64,000 bases of DNA, taken from Agromyces sp. NDB4Y10 (GTDB taxonomy: Bacteria; Actinomycetota; Actinomycetes; Actinomycetales; Microbacteriaceae). The notes below the pieces were generated by a model. That model was not told the DNA's origin. It saw only the letters and a program-made list of their open reading frames with translations, and searched no databases. The first letter of the stretch is position 1, and each line of letters begins with the position of its first letter. The DNA lies in the NCBI RefSeq assembly GCF_001620055.1, contig NZ_LQGY01000056.1, positions 1 through 64,000 of the forward strand, in the 5' to 3' direction. This document shows positions 1-9,480 of this stretch, one piece after another. The translations under genes were made by a program, and so were the position numbers.

Positions 1-2
1 GA

Positions 3-121
3 GTTTCGGCGGCCATAGCGCGAGGGAAACGCCCGGACACATTCCGAACCCGGAAGCTAAGACTCGCAGCGCCGATGGTACTGCAGGGGCGACCCTGTGG
101 GAGAGTAGGACACCGCCGGAC
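3..121 (+). rRNA. rrf: 5S ribosomal RNA
   Basis: This is 5S rRNA of the large ribosomal subunit. The terminal helix GTTTCGGCGG (3-12) pairs with CCGCCGGAC near 113-121. Internal hallmarks include CCGAACCCGGAAGCTAAG (about 45-62), CGCCGATGGTACTGC and GGGAGAGTAGGACACCGCCG. Length is the usual 117-120 nt. The 23S gene that should precede it lies outside the window; the factor-independent terminator follows within 12 nt. End positions are good to a few bases. Confidence 0.93.
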
Positions 122-131
122 ATACTTCACG

Positions 132-161
132 GAAGAGCCGCCCAGAGTTGGGCGGCTCTTC
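132..161 (+). terminator. rRNA operon terminator
   Basis: A perfect 12-bp stem (GAAGAGCCGCCC and its complement) closes a 6-nt loop AGAGTT and is followed by CTGCATTTAA. It sits 10 nt after 5S rRNA and 55 nt before the next start codon, so it most likely ends the rRNA transcript. Confidence 0.85.
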
Positions 162-216
162 TGCATTTAACCCGTGAGGTCCTGACGAGCGCCCGCGGGA
201 TGCCTAGGCTGGGTCG

Positions 217-2091
217 ATGGGGAACCGACTCGGCGACGCGCTCAGCCCGTACCTGCGAGCCCACGCCGGCAATCCGGTCGACTGGTATCCGTGGGGCGAA
301 GCCGCCTTCGAGGAGGCGCGACGGCGGGACGTGCCCGTGCTCGTCTCCGTCGGCTACGCCACGTGCCACTGGTGCCACGTCATGGCGCGCGAGAGCTTCA
401 GCGATCCCGAGATCGCCCGCGTGCTCAACGACCGGTTCGTCGCCATCAAGGTCGACCGCGAAGAGCACCCCGACGTGGACGCGAGCTACCTGGCCGCGGC
501 ATCCGCCTTCACCAGGGATCTCGGCTGGCCGCTCACCGTGTTCACCCGGCCCGACGGCCGGACGTTCTACGCGGGCACGTACTTCCCGCCCCGGGCCGTC
601 CAGGGCATCCCGTCGTTCGCCGACGTGCTCGCCGCGGTCGACGAAGCCTGGCGGGAGCGGCGCGAGGACCTCGATCGGACGGCGGACGCCGTCGGCGAGG
701 CGCTCACCGCGGCATCCGTCGCCCGCACCGAAGGCGACCTGCCCGGCCGTGCCGCGCTCGAGCAGGCGGTCGCCGCCCTCGCGCAGGGGGAGGACCGGCA
801 GTTCGGCGGATTCGGGAGCGCCCCGAAGTTCCCCGTGGCGCCGGTGCTCGCCTTCCTCACCCGAGCCGGCGGCGACGCGCGCGAGCTCGCCGCCCGGACC
901 CTCCGCCGCATGGGCGCGTCGCCGCTCCGCGACCCGGTCGAGGGCGGCTTCTTCCGCTACGCCACCCGGGCGGACTGGAGCGACCCGCACTACGAGCGCA
1001 TGCTCACCGACAACGCGCTCCTGCTCTCGGTCACCGCCGAACTCGCCACCGGACGGGACGCCCCGGCGTTCGCCGAGTCACTGGCGGGTGGCCTCATCGA
1101 CTTCCTCATCGAGCGGATGCAGCTGCCGAGCGGTGGGTTCGCGAGCGCCCAGGACTCGGAGAGCGTGATCGACGGGCAGCGCAGCGAAGGCGGCTACTAC
1201 CGCCGGGATGCCGCCGGGCGCGCCGAGCTCGAACCGCCCGCGCTCGACGCGAAGGTCCTCACCGGCTGGAACGGGCTCGCCATCGGCGCCCTCGCCCGCG
1301 CGGGATCGGTGTTCGGTGATGCACGCGCGATCTCGGCCGCGGGCCGCGCCGCCGACTTCGTGCTGGCCACCCACCTGCAGGCGAACGGACGCCTTGCCCG
1401 GGCCTCGCTCGACGGCGAGCTCTCGGACGCGGTCGCCACCCTCGAGGACACGGGGATGCTGGCGGGCGGCCTGATCGCGCTGTCCACGGCGACCGGCGAC
1501 GTGCGGTACGCGACCACGGCGCGCGAGCTGGTCGACGCGGCGGCCGCGGCATCCGGTGACGACGACGCGTTCGCCGCGCCGGGCGGACCCGACCCGGTGC
1601 TCCGCGCGCGGGGTCTCGCGCTTCCGGCCGACCCGGCCGAGGGGGCCGCCCCGTCCGGCATGACGGCCTGCGCCGCGGCAGCCTTCGAGCTCTTCGCGCT
1701 CGGTGCCGGGGACCGCTACCGCGATCTCGCCGAGCAGGCCATGCGCTCCGTCGCGGGCATCGCGGTGCAGCGTCCGATCGCCTTCGGCGGCGCGCTCGAG
1801 GTGATGACCCGACTGGCCACCCCGTTGGTGCAACTCGTCACCGTGACGAGCGACGGGACCGATGCGCGCGACGGGGAGCTCGTCCGCGTCGCGCGGCGGC
1901 AGGCGGCATCCGTCTCGGCGTTCGTCACCGAAGCCCAGGCGAGGGGCTTCGCGGAGGCCGGCTTCGAGCTGTTCGACGGGCGGACCGCCCGCGACGGCGG
2001 CGGGGCGGCGTACCGCTGCCGCGCGTTCGTGTGCGCGCTGCCCGTGTCGACGGGCGAGGAACTCGCCGCGCTCGGCGACGCCGAACCCTGA
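217..2091 (+). CDS. DUF255 thioredoxin-fold protein (YyaL/SPATA20 family)
   Basis: A 624-residue cytoplasmic protein of the YyaL/SPATA20 family. The N-terminal thioredoxin-like domain carries CHWCH (C50, C53) in the context [13 protein letters not shown]. It is followed by an (alpha/alpha) six-hairpin-type domain with the family motifs [19 protein letters not shown] and [16 protein letters not shown]. Length matches the family. The physiological substrate of these proteins is not well established; a redox or sugar-epimerase-like role is only inferred. The start is set by a -10 box TAGGCT (205-210) six bases before ATG, so the mRNA is probably leaderless. It is transcribed in the same direction as the DUF3054 gene 16 nt downstream, which has its own -10 box. 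Confidence 0.9.
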   Translation: MGNRLGDALSPYLRAHAGNPVDWYPWGEAAFEEARRRDVPVLVSVGYATCHWCHVMARESFSDPEIARVLNDRFVAIKVDREEHPDVDASYLAAASAFTRDLGWPLTVFTRPDGRTFYAGTYFPPRAVQGIPSFADVLAAVDEAWRERREDLDRTADAVGEALTAASVARTEGDLPGRAALEQAVAALAQGEDRQFGGFGSAPKFPVAPVLAFLTRAGGDARELAARTLRRMGASPLRDPVEGGFFRYATRADWSDPHYERMLTDNALLLSVTAELATGRDAPAFAESLAGGLIDFLIERMQLPSGGFASAQDSESVIDGQRSEGGYYRRDAAGRAELEPPALDAKVLTGWNGLAIGALARAGSVFGDARAISAAGRAADFVLATHLQANGRLARASLDGELSDAVATLEDTGMLAGGLIALSTATGDVRYATTARELVDAAAAASGDDDAFAAPGGPDPVLRARGLALPADPAEGAAPSGMTACAAAAFELFALGAGDRYRDLAEQAMRSVAGIAVQRPIAFGGALEVMTRLATPLVQLVTVTSDGTDARDGELVRVARRQAASVSAFVTEAQARGFAEAGFELFDGRTARDGGGAAYRCRAFVCALPVSTGEELAALGDAEP

Positions 2092-2107
2092 TCCGTACGA
2101 TGGACGG

Positions 2108-2515
2108 GTGACCACGACCGACGCGCGCGCCCGGACCGCGCCCGCCCGAATCGCGCTCGCGGCGGTCGTCGATGCCGTGCTCATCGTGGCGTTCGCGATC
2201 GCCGGCCGGTCGAGCCACGCCGAAACGCTCGACGCGGCCGGGATCTGGGCCACCGCATGGCCGTTCCTGGTCGGCGGGGCCGCGGGGTGGCTCGCCGCAC
2301 GGGCATGGCGACGGCCGACGGCGCCGTGGCCGACCGGCGTCGCGGCGTGGGTCGGCGCGGTCGCGATCGGCATGCTGCTGCGCGCGGCCAGCGGTCAGGG
2401 CACCGCGGTGCCGTTCGTCATCGTCGCGACGCTGACGCTCGGGATGCTCCTCGTCGGCTGGCGCGCCGTGGCCGCCCTCGTCGCACGGCAACGAGCACGC
2501 CGCGCGGCGGGCTGA
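2108..2515 (+). CDS. DUF3054 family membrane protein
   Basis: A 135-residue integral membrane protein with four hydrophobic stretches (roughly residues 13-33, 45-64, 72-90 and 100-122) separated by short arginine-rich loops, as in the DUF3054 family common in Actinobacteria. Its function is unknown. A GTG start at 2108 is chosen because TACGAT (2096-2101) lies six bases upstream, the leaderless geometry seen repeatedly here. An in-frame extension further upstream would run into the previous gene and is not needed. The gene ends three bases before the convergent gene's stop, so no separate terminator fits between them. Confidence 0.8.
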   Translation: MTTTDARARTAPARIALAAVVDAVLIVAFAIAGRSSHAETLDAAGIWATAWPFLVGGAAGWLAARAWRRPTAPWPTGVAAWVGAVAIGMLLRAASGQGTAVPFVIVATLTLGMLLVGWRAVAALVARQRARRAAG

Positions 2516-2518
2516 ACC

Positions 2519-2851
2519 TCACCAGGTCGAGGGCACCCGCTCGAGCATGCTCCACACCGCGCGGCTCAGCTCGGGGTGGTCGAGCGCGATGTCGCGGAGC
2601 ACCTCGAACTCGAAGCGCGCCACGTCGCCGCGCCGAGCGGTCGGATGATAGGCGCGCGCTCGGGCCGGGCTCCAGCGCTCGGAGTGCAGCCGCTCCTCGC
2701 GGAGCGTCGCGACGACCTGCTCGTCCACCGACGGCAGCTCCGGGAGGAAGGTCCAGGGGTCCTCGCCCATGCGGCAGCGCAGCTCGATGAGCGCGGCGAG
2801 TTCGTCGCGTGCGTCCTGTCGCAGGCGTTCCAGCGTCGTCGGCTCCGCCAT
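2519..2851 (-). CDS. hypothetical protein, 110 aa, acidic helical
   Basis: I do not recognise this family. The 110-residue product is soluble, with no signal peptide or membrane segment, and begins MAEPTTLERLRQDARDELAALIELRCRMGED. It is rich in Glu, Arg and Leu and probably all-helical; a Trp-containing segment (DPWTFLPELPSVDEQ) precedes a second helical part. The ATG is preceded on its strand by GAGGGGAGGTCGC, a good ribosome binding site. It is convergent with the DUF3054 gene and divergent from the methyltransferase gene. Codon use resembles its neighbours, which supports a real gene. Confidence 0.7.
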   Translation of the reverse strand: MAEPTTLERLRQDARDELAALIELRCRMGEDPWTFLPELPSVDEQVVATLREERLHSERWSPARARAYHPTARRGDVARFEFEVLRDIALDHPELSRAVWSMLERVPSTW

Positions 2852-2999
2852 GATGCGACCTCCCCTCGCTCGTCCGATGGTAACCGACCGTACGCGGCGC
2901 GTGTGTCGGCGGGGTTACGCGCCGACGTCCGGCATTGACGGCGGATGTCGCTCAGATGACGATCCGGGAACGTCGCGGCCGGCTGGTTGAATGGGGGGC

Positions 3000-4598
3000 G
3001 TGAGCACCGACCCCGCGCCTCCCGGCGTCCCCGCCGACGGACCGGACCTCGGCGCGGTCGACGCCCTCGCGCGCGACCTCGCCGCCGCCCGGTTCACCGT
3101 TTCCGCGATCGAGGCGCTGTGGGACCGCGGCGCCCGGTCCGACGCGACGCACCCGGGATCGGCGCTCCGCCGCGGACACCGCGTGCCCGCGCTGCGCGCC
3201 CTCGAGCACGCCGCATCCGACGAACAGGGCCTCGCGACGCTCGTGCGCTGCTTCGTGCTCGGGATGCCGGTGGCATCCGACGCCCTCGCCTCGGCACTGC
3301 CGGCCCTGGACCTCGACGGCGCCGAGCGACTCGGCCTCGTCGCGGTCGACGGCGAGGTCGCCTCGCCGCGAGTCGACCTGCGGCCGTACGCCTTCGGCGA
3401 CACGGGCGGCGAGGTGGAGTGGTGGATCGCCTCGGACCTCGGGGAGCTCGCCACGGGCGGCGCGCTGCCGGAGGAGTACGTCCTCGGCGTCGGCGGCGCC
3501 TCCCTGACCCTGAGCGGGCTGCTCCTGCCGCAGCATGTCGAGGCGACGCTCGACCTCGGGACGGGCTGCGGCATCCAGGCGATGCACGCGGCGCGGTTCA
3601 GCGACCGCGTCGTGGCGACGGATGTCTCGGAGCGGGCGCTGCGCTTCGCCCGGCTCAACCTCGCGCTCAATCGGATCGAGCGCGTGGAGCTGCGCCTCGG
3701 CAGCCTGTTCGAGCCGGTGTCCGGCGAGCACTTCGACCGCATCGTGTCCAACCCGCCGTTCGTCATCACGCCGCGACGCGACGGCGTGCCCGTGTACGAG
3801 TACCGCGACGGCGGCATGGTCGGCGACGGGCTCGTCGAAGCGGTCCTCCGCGGGACGGCCCAGCACCTGCGCCCCGGCGGCGTCGCCCAGCTCCTCGGCA
3901 ATTGGGAGTACCGGCGGACCGCGGACGGCCTCGCCGACGGGCTCGAGCGGGTCACCGGCTGGCTCGCCGAAGTGGGACTCGAGTACTGGGTCGTCGAGCG
4001 CGAACGGCAGGACCCCGGCGAGTACGCCGAGACGTGGATCCGCGACGGCGGCACGCGGCCGGGCACGCCCGGGTTTGAGGCGATGTACTCGGCCTGGCTC
4101 GACGACTTCGCCGCCCGCGGCGTCGAATCGGTCGGGTTCGGATACCTCCTGCTCCGGCGGCCCGCGGCGAACGCGACGCCGCGGCTCGCCCGCGCGGAGC
4201 GCCTCCACGGATCGCTCGGCGAGGGCTCGGGCGGGTTGGCGTCGCACCTGGCCGACTGCCTCGCCGCCATGGACCGCATCTCCGGACTCGACGACGTCGG
4301 CCTGCGGGCGGTCCGGATCGCCGTCGCGCCCGACGTCACCGAGGAGCGGCACCACTGGCCGGGCGCCGAGCAGCCGGCCGTCATCCTGCTGCACCAGGGC
4401 GGCGGGTTCGCCCGCACGGTCGACGCGGGCACGGGTCTCGCGGCGCTCGTCGGCGCCGCCGACGGGGAGCTGCCGGGCGGCGTCCTCTCCGACGCGATCG
4501 CCCAGCTGCTGGAGGTGGATCCGACCGAGCTGTGGGAGGAGCTCGGCCCGGCCGTGCGCGAGCTCGTCGCCGGCGGGTTGCTGCGACCCGTCGGCTGA
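3000..4598 (+). CDS. class I SAM-dependent methyltransferase, NPPF type
   Basis: About 532 residues. An N-terminal region of about 170 residues resembles a winged-helix module (ALRRGHRVPALRALEHAASDEQGLATLVRCF). Then comes a Rossmann methyltransferase domain with the SAM motif LDLGTGCGIQAMHAA and the catalytic NPPF motif (IVSNPPFVITPRR) of N-methyltransferases such as PrmC and RsmC. A C-terminal domain of about 190 residues follows. NPPF suggests methylation of an amide or exocyclic base nitrogen, probably in the translation apparatus; the substrate is not known to me. Two starts are possible: ATG 2991 or GTG 3000. GTG is preferred because TTGAAT (2987-2992) lies seven bases before it. Confidence 0.85.
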   Translation: MSTDPAPPGVPADGPDLGAVDALARDLAAARFTVSAIEALWDRGARSDATHPGSALRRGHRVPALRALEHAASDEQGLATLVRCFVLGMPVASDALASALPALDLDGAERLGLVAVDGEVASPRVDLRPYAFGDTGGEVEWWIASDLGELATGGALPEEYVLGVGGASLTLSGLLLPQHVEATLDLGTGCGIQAMHAARFSDRVVATDVSERALRFARLNLALNRIERVELRLGSLFEPVSGEHFDRIVSNPPFVITPRRDGVPVYEYRDGGMVGDGLVEAVLRGTAQHLRPGGVAQLLGNWEYRRTADGLADGLERVTGWLAEVGLEYWVVERERQDPGEYAETWIRDGGTRPGTPGFEAMYSAWLDDFAARGVESVGFGYLLLRRPAANATPRLARAERLHGSLGEGSGGLASHLADCLAAMDRISGLDDVGLRAVRIAVAPDVTEERHHWPGAEQPAVILLHQGGGFARTVDAGTGLAALVGAADGELPGGVLSDAIAQLLEVDPTELWEELGPAVRELVAGGLLRPVG

Positions 4599-4683
4599 GC
4601 GGGCGCGGCCCCCGGGGCGACCGCATTCGGCGTGCTTCCGGCGGGCGGCGGTATTCTCGTGCTCGCCCACCGAAAGCGAGCCC

Positions 4684-5619
4684 ATGCCCGACAGCCCCCT
4701 CTCCGCCTCCCCGTACGAGGTGCTCGGCGTGCCCGCCGATGCGGATGCCGCCCAGCTCCGCCTGGCGTACCGCCGCGCCCTGCGGCACGCCCACCCCGAC
4801 ACAGGTGGCGACGCGGCCAGGTTCCATGCCGTGCAGGCCGCGTGGGAGCTCGTCGGCACGCCCGAGGCGCGCGCCGCATTCGACCGGGGCGTCCGTACGA
4901 CGGCGCCCTCGGACGCCCCGCACGACCCGTTCGCGCCGGCCGCTCCGCGGCCCCGCCGCGACTCGCGGCCGCTCGCGCGCTCGTACGGGCACCCCGGCGG
5001 GTTCTCGCGCGAGCAGTACCTCGCGCTTATCCGCGAGTGGGCGGGCCGCGGCGTCACGCTCGACGACCCGTACGACCCGGCGCTCGTGCGGAGCGCGCCG
5101 CGCGACATCCGTCACGTGCTCGCCGACGCGCTCGCCGAGGAGGAGACGGCCCGCGCGCTCTCGACGCTCGGCATCGCGTACACCGTCTGGCACGACCTCG
5201 CGACGGACGCCGGCGGACCGGGGCTGCCGCCGAAGCTCGACCACCTCGTGCTCGGCCCCACCGGGCTCATCGCGATCCAGTCCGAGGACTGGGGTGGTCC
5301 GGTCGCGCTGAAGCGCGGCGAACTCGTCGGCGACGCGCTCGCCGGCGAACGGCCGATCCGCGCGCTCGCCGCCCGGGCCAAGGCCGTCACCCGGCCGGCG
5401 AAGGTGAAGCCGACCGCGCTCCTCGTGGTCGTGCCCGACGAGCACGCCGCGGTGCCCCTCGAGGTGGGCGGCACGAACCGCGGCGCCGCGGTCGCCCTCG
5501 TGCGCCGGTCGCGGCTCGCGAGCGCCATCCGCGACGGGATCCCCGGGTCGCCGCAGCTCGGCGGCGTGGACTCCATGGAGGTGCGCGCGCGGCTGCAGGC
5601 CACGGTGCGCTTCGCCTGA
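4684..5619 (+). CDS. J-domain (DnaJ-like) protein
   Basis: A 311-residue cytoplasmic protein. Residues 9-65 form a J domain (SPYEVLGVPADADAAQLRLA then RALRHAHPDTGGD), with the Hsp70-stimulating HPD at 37-39. There is no glycine/phenylalanine linker or zinc-finger domain, so it is a class III J protein. After a Pro/Arg-rich linker, the C-terminal 190 residues look like a nuclease-related NERD-type fold (LDHLVLGPTGLIAIQSEDWGG, LAARAKAVTRP), as found in several actinobacterial J proteins; this domain call is tentative. ATG 4684 is supported by GAAAGCGAG upstream. A -10-like TATTCT lies at about 4652-4657. Confidence 0.85.
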   Translation: MPDSPLSASPYEVLGVPADADAAQLRLAYRRALRHAHPDTGGDAARFHAVQAAWELVGTPEARAAFDRGVRTTAPSDAPHDPFAPAAPRPRRDSRPLARSYGHPGGFSREQYLALIREWAGRGVTLDDPYDPALVRSAPRDIRHVLADALAEEETARALSTLGIAYTVWHDLATDAGGPGLPPKLDHLVLGPTGLIAIQSEDWGGPVALKRGELVGDALAGERPIRALAARAKAVTRPAKVKPTALLVVVPDEHAAVPLEVGGTNRGAAVALVRRSRLASAIRDGIPGSPQLGGVDSMEVRARLQATVRFA

Positions 5620-5660
5620 TCGCGTCCCGACGTGCGGCGCCCGTGGGGGAGGATGGGGGG

Positions 5661-6944
5661 ATGGGCATGCCTGACGTCGACGCGTACATCGAGGACTTCA
5701 CCGCATTCGTGACGGCATCGCCGTCGTCGTACCACGCCGCCGCCGAGGTCGCGCGGCGGCTGGAGGCCGCCGGGTTCGAGCGGCTCGACGAGCGGGACGC
5801 CTGGCCGACGGGCGCGGGCCGCCGGGTCGTGGTGCGCGACGGCGCCGTCATCGCCTGGGTGCAGCCCGAGTCGGCGGGCGCCACGACCCCGTTCCGGATC
5901 GTCGGCGCGCACACGGACTCACCGTCGTTCAAGCTCAAGCCGAACCCGTCGAGCGCGGCGGCCGGACTGTCGCAGGCGAACGTGGAGGTCTACGGCGGCC
6001 CGCTGCTGAACTCCTGGCTCGACCGCGAGCTGCGCCTCGCGGGACGCCTCGTCACCCGCGACGGCGCCGAGCACCTCGTCGCGACCGGGCCGCTGCTGCG
6101 GATCCCGCAGCTCGCGATCCACCTCGACCGCGGCGTCAACGCCGACGGGCTCACCCTCGACAAGCAGCGGCACGTGCAGCCGATCTGGGGCGTGGAGGGC
6201 GGCCCCGAGCCGGCCGACATCGTCGCGCACCTGGCCGGACTCGCGGGCGTGACGCCCGAGGACGTCGTCGGCCACGACGTGCACGTCGTCGATGCGGCCG
6301 CTCCGGCGCGCTTCGGTCGGGGCGACGTGTTCCTCGCCTCCGGCCGCATGGACAACCTCAGCTCGGTGCACGCGGGCCTCACCGCCCTGCTCGATGCCCC
6401 GGCCGACGCCGGTCACGTGAGCGTGCTCGCCGCGTTCGACCACGAGGAGCTCGGCTCCGAGTCCCGTTCGGGCGCGAGCGGCCCCTTCCTCGACGACGTG
6501 CTCGCCCGCATCGGCGCCGGACTGGGAGCCGGCGTGGAGGAGCGCCGCCGCGCGTTCGCCGCGTCGTGGCACGTCTCGAGCGATGCTGGTCACGCCGTGC
6601 ACCCGAACTACCCCGAGCGACACGATCCGGTGAACCGTCCGGTGCTCGGCGGCGGGCCGCTGCTGAAGCTCAACGCCAACCAGCGCTACGCGACGGATGC
6701 CGCGGGCTCGGCCCTATGGGCGGAGGCCTGCCGCGCGGCCGGCGCGGGCATGCAGCCCTTCGTGTCGAACAACGCCATCCCGTGCGGCTCGACCATCGGT
6801 CCGCTCACGGCCACGCGCCTCGGCATCCGCACGGTCGACGTCGGCCCGCCGTTGCTGTCCATGCACTCGGCTCGCGAACTGGCGCACGTCGACGACCTCG
6901 CGGCGCTCGGCGCGGCGCTCGGCGCCTTCCTGTCGCACGCCTGA
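5661..6944 (+). CDS. M18 family aminopeptidase
   Basis: A 427-residue zinc aminopeptidase of family M18 (DNPEP/ApeB type), which removes N-terminal, often acidic, residues from cytoplasmic peptides. Metal-binding motifs are visible: VGAHTDSPSFKLKP (H84, D86), ASGRMDNLSS, FDHEELGSES and, near the C-terminus, the final histidine in LLSMHSARE. Length matches the family. Two ATGs are close (5661, 5667); 5661 is kept because GAGGAT lies six bases upstream. It follows the J-domain gene by 41 nt and could be partly co-transcribed with it. Confidence 0.92.
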   Translation: MGMPDVDAYIEDFTAFVTASPSSYHAAAEVARRLEAAGFERLDERDAWPTGAGRRVVVRDGAVIAWVQPESAGATTPFRIVGAHTDSPSFKLKPNPSSAAAGLSQANVEVYGGPLLNSWLDRELRLAGRLVTRDGAEHLVATGPLLRIPQLAIHLDRGVNADGLTLDKQRHVQPIWGVEGGPEPADIVAHLAGLAGVTPEDVVGHDVHVVDAAAPARFGRGDVFLASGRMDNLSSVHAGLTALLDAPADAGHVSVLAAFDHEELGSESRSGASGPFLDDVLARIGAGLGAGVEERRRAFAASWHVSSDAGHAVHPNYPERHDPVNRPVLGGGPLLKLNANQRYATDAAGSALWAEACRAAGAGMQPFVSNNAIPCGSTIGPLTATRLGIRTVDVGPPLLSMHSARELAHVDDLAALGAALGAFLSHA

Positions 6945-7039
6945 CCGGCGGGCCGCCTGACCCGAGGTTGGCGGGATCTCGCGCAATCTCGGCGCGAACC
7001 GCGCCGACGCCGTCGGCCCGCGGGTGCGAGCATCGAGGC

Positions 7040-7522
7040 ATGACCTCGACGCTCCCCGCACCCGCACTCTTCGATCACGCCGCCGCACCGGAGGAGGCCG
7101 CGCGCCACTTCCGGGCGCGCCTCGGCTTCGAGACCGACGTCTCGGACGTCGCCGCGGCGCTCGCCGCCGACGAACCCGGCTTCGTGCTCGTCGACACCCG
7201 CAGCGAGGCGGCGTGGTCGGCGGGGCGGATCCCCGGCGCCGTGCACCTGCCCGGTCGGCGGATCGCGGAGGCGGCGCCGGAGCTCATCGCCCCCGGCACC
7301 CCGGTGGTCGTCTACTGCTGGGGGCCGGGCTGCAACGGCGCCACGCGCGCCGCCCTCGCCTTCGCCACCCTCGGCCATCCCGTCAAGGAGATGCTCGGCG
7401 GGTTCGAGTACTGGGCGCGCGAGGGCTTCGCGGTCGAGCGCGACGGCGGCACGGAGCGGCATCCGCTCGACCCCCTGACGAACGTCGCGGCGGCGGCGGA
7501 CGCCGTCGAGTGCGCCTGCTGA
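7040..7522 (+). CDS. rhodanese-like domain protein
   Basis: A 160-residue single-domain rhodanese, expected to handle sulfane sulfur in the cytoplasm. The core runs from about residue 45 (GFVLVDTRSEAAWSAGRIPG) to 140. The probable catalytic cysteine is C93 in VVVYCWGPGCNGATRAA. The active-site loop is unusual in carrying a second cysteine (C98) and the sequence CWGPGCNG, so it may work through a disulfide. Start ATG 7040 lies six bases after GAGCAT. It is convergent with the small membrane protein gene downstream. Confidence 0.85.
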   Translation: MTSTLPAPALFDHAAAPEEAARHFRARLGFETDVSDVAAALAADEPGFVLVDTRSEAAWSAGRIPGAVHLPGRRIAEAAPELIAPGTPVVVYCWGPGCNGATRAALAFATLGHPVKEMLGGFEYWAREGFAVERDGGTERHPLDPLTNVAAAADAVECAC

Positions 7523-7559
7523 CCGGCGTCGTCCGGCGGGCAGGCGCACGCGGCATCCG

Positions 7560-7751
7560 TCAGCGCAGCGGCCCCCGGCGGGATTCGAGCCAGAGAGTGT
7601 GCTCGCGCAGGCCGTTGCGCACGGCCGCCTTGACGATGAGATAGCCGATCCAGAGGCTGAGGGCGATCGTCGCGAAGTAGACGATCACGCCGATCAGCAG
7701 CGCGAAGGTGCTGACGCCGGCGACGACGTCGGGGTCGATGTTCGGGTCCAC
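7560..7751 (-). CDS. small single-pass membrane protein, 63 aa
   Basis: A 63-residue protein with an acidic N-terminus (DPNIDPDVVAG), one long hydrophobic helix or helical hairpin (about residues 15-43, LIGVIVYFATIALSLWIGYL) and a basic tail ending ESRRGPLR. I do not recognise the family. It starts with GTG 7751. Its position right after sdaA on the same strand (72 nt gap) suggests independent or weakly coupled expression. Strong hydrophobicity and normal composition favour a real gene; its function is unknown. Confidence 0.6.
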   Translation of the reverse strand: MDPNIDPDVVAGVSTFALLIGVIVYFATIALSLWIGYLIVKAAVRNGLREHTLWLESRRGPLR

Positions 7752-7823
7752 CCCGTTACCTTGGCAGAGCGAGCGGCCAGAGAGAAGGGACCCGTCCGGG
7801 GGACACCCGCGCGGGGTCCGGCG

Positions 7824-9200
7824 TCAGCACTCGATGACGTTGACCGCGAGGCCGCCCTCGCTGGTCTCCTTGTACTTCGTCATCATGTCGATGCCCGTCT
7901 GCCGCATGGTCTCGATCACGGTGTCGAGGGAGACGACGTGCGTGCCGTCGCCGTGCAGGGCCAGTCGCGCGGCGGACACGGCGGTCGACGCCGCGATGGC
8001 GTTGCGCTCGATGCACGGCACCTGCACGAGCCCGGCCACCGGGTCGCACGTGAGGCCGAGGTGGTGCTCCATGGCGATCTCGGCGGCGTTCTCGATCTGG
8101 CGCGGGGTGCCGCCGAGCACCGCGCAGAGCGCGCCGGCGGCCATGGCGCACGCCGAGCCGACCTCGGCCTGGCAGCCGCCCTCGGCGCCCGAGATCGAGG
8201 CGTTCTTCTTCACGAGGCTCGCGATCGCGGCCGCCGTGAGCAGGAAGCGGCGGATGCCTTCCTGGTCGGCGCCGGGCACGAAGCGCAGGTAGTAGTGGCC
8301 GACGGCGGGGATGATGCCGGCCGCGCCGTTCGTGGGCGCGGTCACGACGCGGCCGCCCGACGCGTTCTCCTCGTTGACCGCGAGCGCGAACGCGTGGAGC
8401 CATTCCGTGGAGGTGTCGCGGACGTGCTCGTCGCGGTCGTACTCCTCGAGCCGGCGCCGGACCTCGGGGGCGCGGCGCTTCACCTTGAGGATGCCGGGGA
8501 GCACGCCCTCGGTGCGCAGGCCGTGGTCGACGCACTCGGCCATCGCGGCCCAGATGGCGTCGAGCCCCGCGACGATGCCCGCCTCGCCGTGCACGGCGAC
8601 CTCGTTGCGCCAGGCCACGTCGCAGAAGCTCACGTCGTGCGCGTCGCACAGGTCGAGCAGCTCGGCCGCGGTCGAGTAGGGCAGCGGATGCCGCAGCGCC
8701 TCCGCCTGCTCCGGGGCGTCGCCCTCGCGGCGGATGAAGCCGCCGCCCACCGAGTAGTAGGTCTCCTCGGCGAGGGGGAGTGCGTCGTCGTCGCCCCACG
8801 CCTGCAGCGTCATGGCGTTCGGGTGGCCGGGCAGGCGCGTGCGCGGCTCGAGGGAGACGTCGTCCCGGGTCATGGAGATCGGGTGCGTGCCGGCGAGCCG
8901 GACCTCGGCCCCGCCGGGGCCGAGCCTCGACCAGGCCCCGCGCACGTCGTCGGGGTCGCAGTCGTGCGGCGCGAGGCCGGCGAGGCCCGCGACGACCGCG
9001 TCGGGCGTGCCGTGGCCGAGTCCGGTCGCGCCGAGCGAGCCGTACAGGGAGCAGCTGACCCGCCGGACCCGCTCGAGCGTGCCGTTCGCCTGGAGCGTCT
9101 CGACGAACGTCCGAGCGGCCCGCATCGGCCCCACCGTGTGGGAGCTGGAGGGCCCGATCCCGATCGAGAAGAGGTCGAGGGCTGAGACGAACGCTGTCAC
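7824..9200 (-). CDS. sdaA: L-serine ammonia-lyase, single-chain iron-sulfur type
   Basis: Converts L-serine to pyruvate and ammonia using a [4Fe-4S] cluster. The 458-residue chain combines the beta domain (MTAFVSALDLFSIGIGPSSS, then HTVGPM) and the alpha domain (NEENASGGRVVTAPTNGAAG), as in single-polypeptide bacterial enzymes. Cysteines expected to hold the cluster appear in the C-terminal half: GGCQAEVGSACAMAAGAL and LGLTCDPVAGLVQVPCIER. GTG 9200 is preceded on its strand by TAGGCT six bases upstream, so the message is probably leaderless. The gene is divergent from the thuA-like gene across a 280-bp intergenic region. Confidence 0.95.
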   Translation of the reverse strand: MTAFVSALDLFSIGIGPSSSHTVGPMRAARTFVETLQANGTLERVRRVSCSLYGSLGATGLGHGTPDAVVAGLAGLAPHDCDPDDVRGAWSRLGPGGAEVRLAGTHPISMTRDDVSLEPRTRLPGHPNAMTLQAWGDDDALPLAEETYYSVGGGFIRREGDAPEQAEALRHPLPYSTAAELLDLCDAHDVSFCDVAWRNEVAVHGEAGIVAGLDAIWAAMAECVDHGLRTEGVLPGILKVKRRAPEVRRRLEEYDRDEHVRDTSTEWLHAFALAVNEENASGGRVVTAPTNGAAGIIPAVGHYYLRFVPGADQEGIRRFLLTAAAIASLVKKNASISGAEGGCQAEVGSACAMAAGALCAVLGGTPRQIENAAEIAMEHHLGLTCDPVAGLVQVPCIERNAIAASTAVSAARLALHGDGTHVVSLDTVIETMRQTGIDMMTKYKETSEGGLAVNVIEC

Positions 9201-9365
9201 CAGTCCAGCCTACGTCGCAGCACGCGCACGGTTCCCCCGATCGATCGAAGAATCGTGCGCGCACCCGCGATCCGACTGCGGATGCCGCTGTGCCGACCGA
9301 GCAGGTGCTTTTAACGGCGAACGGCAGAAGTTGTGCATCGGACCGACAGGTATTCACGCCAGCCG

Positions 9366-9416
9366 TTGACATCCGCTCGCCGTCGGGAATAGGGTCGGCT
9401 GCGACAAGATATGTCG
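9366..9416 (+). promoter_or_regulatory. promoter and possible operator of the ThuA-like gene
   Basis: A consensus -35 TTGACA (9366-9371) is followed after 18 nt by TAGGGT (9390-9395). Just downstream is a small inverted repeat CGACA-AGATA-TGTCG (9402-9416), where a repressor could block initiation. The 9290-9480 stretch is clearly more AT-rich than its surroundings. The rest of the 280-bp intergenic region holds only the divergent sdaA promoter. Confidence 0.6.
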
Positions 9417-9480
9417 TCGCGTGCAACATATTGATTCGCTCCGGCGGCATCGGTCCGTACTCGAAGGGGAGAAACGACCT

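Noticed and set aside
2952..5108. Long minus-strand frames opposite the methyltransferase and J-domain genes
   Set aside because: Antisense shadows with no recognisable domain and no start signals.
6997..7022. GGCGCG/CGCGCC inverted repeat before the rhodanese gene
   Set aside because: Arms are short and of simple GC composition, common by chance at this GC content.
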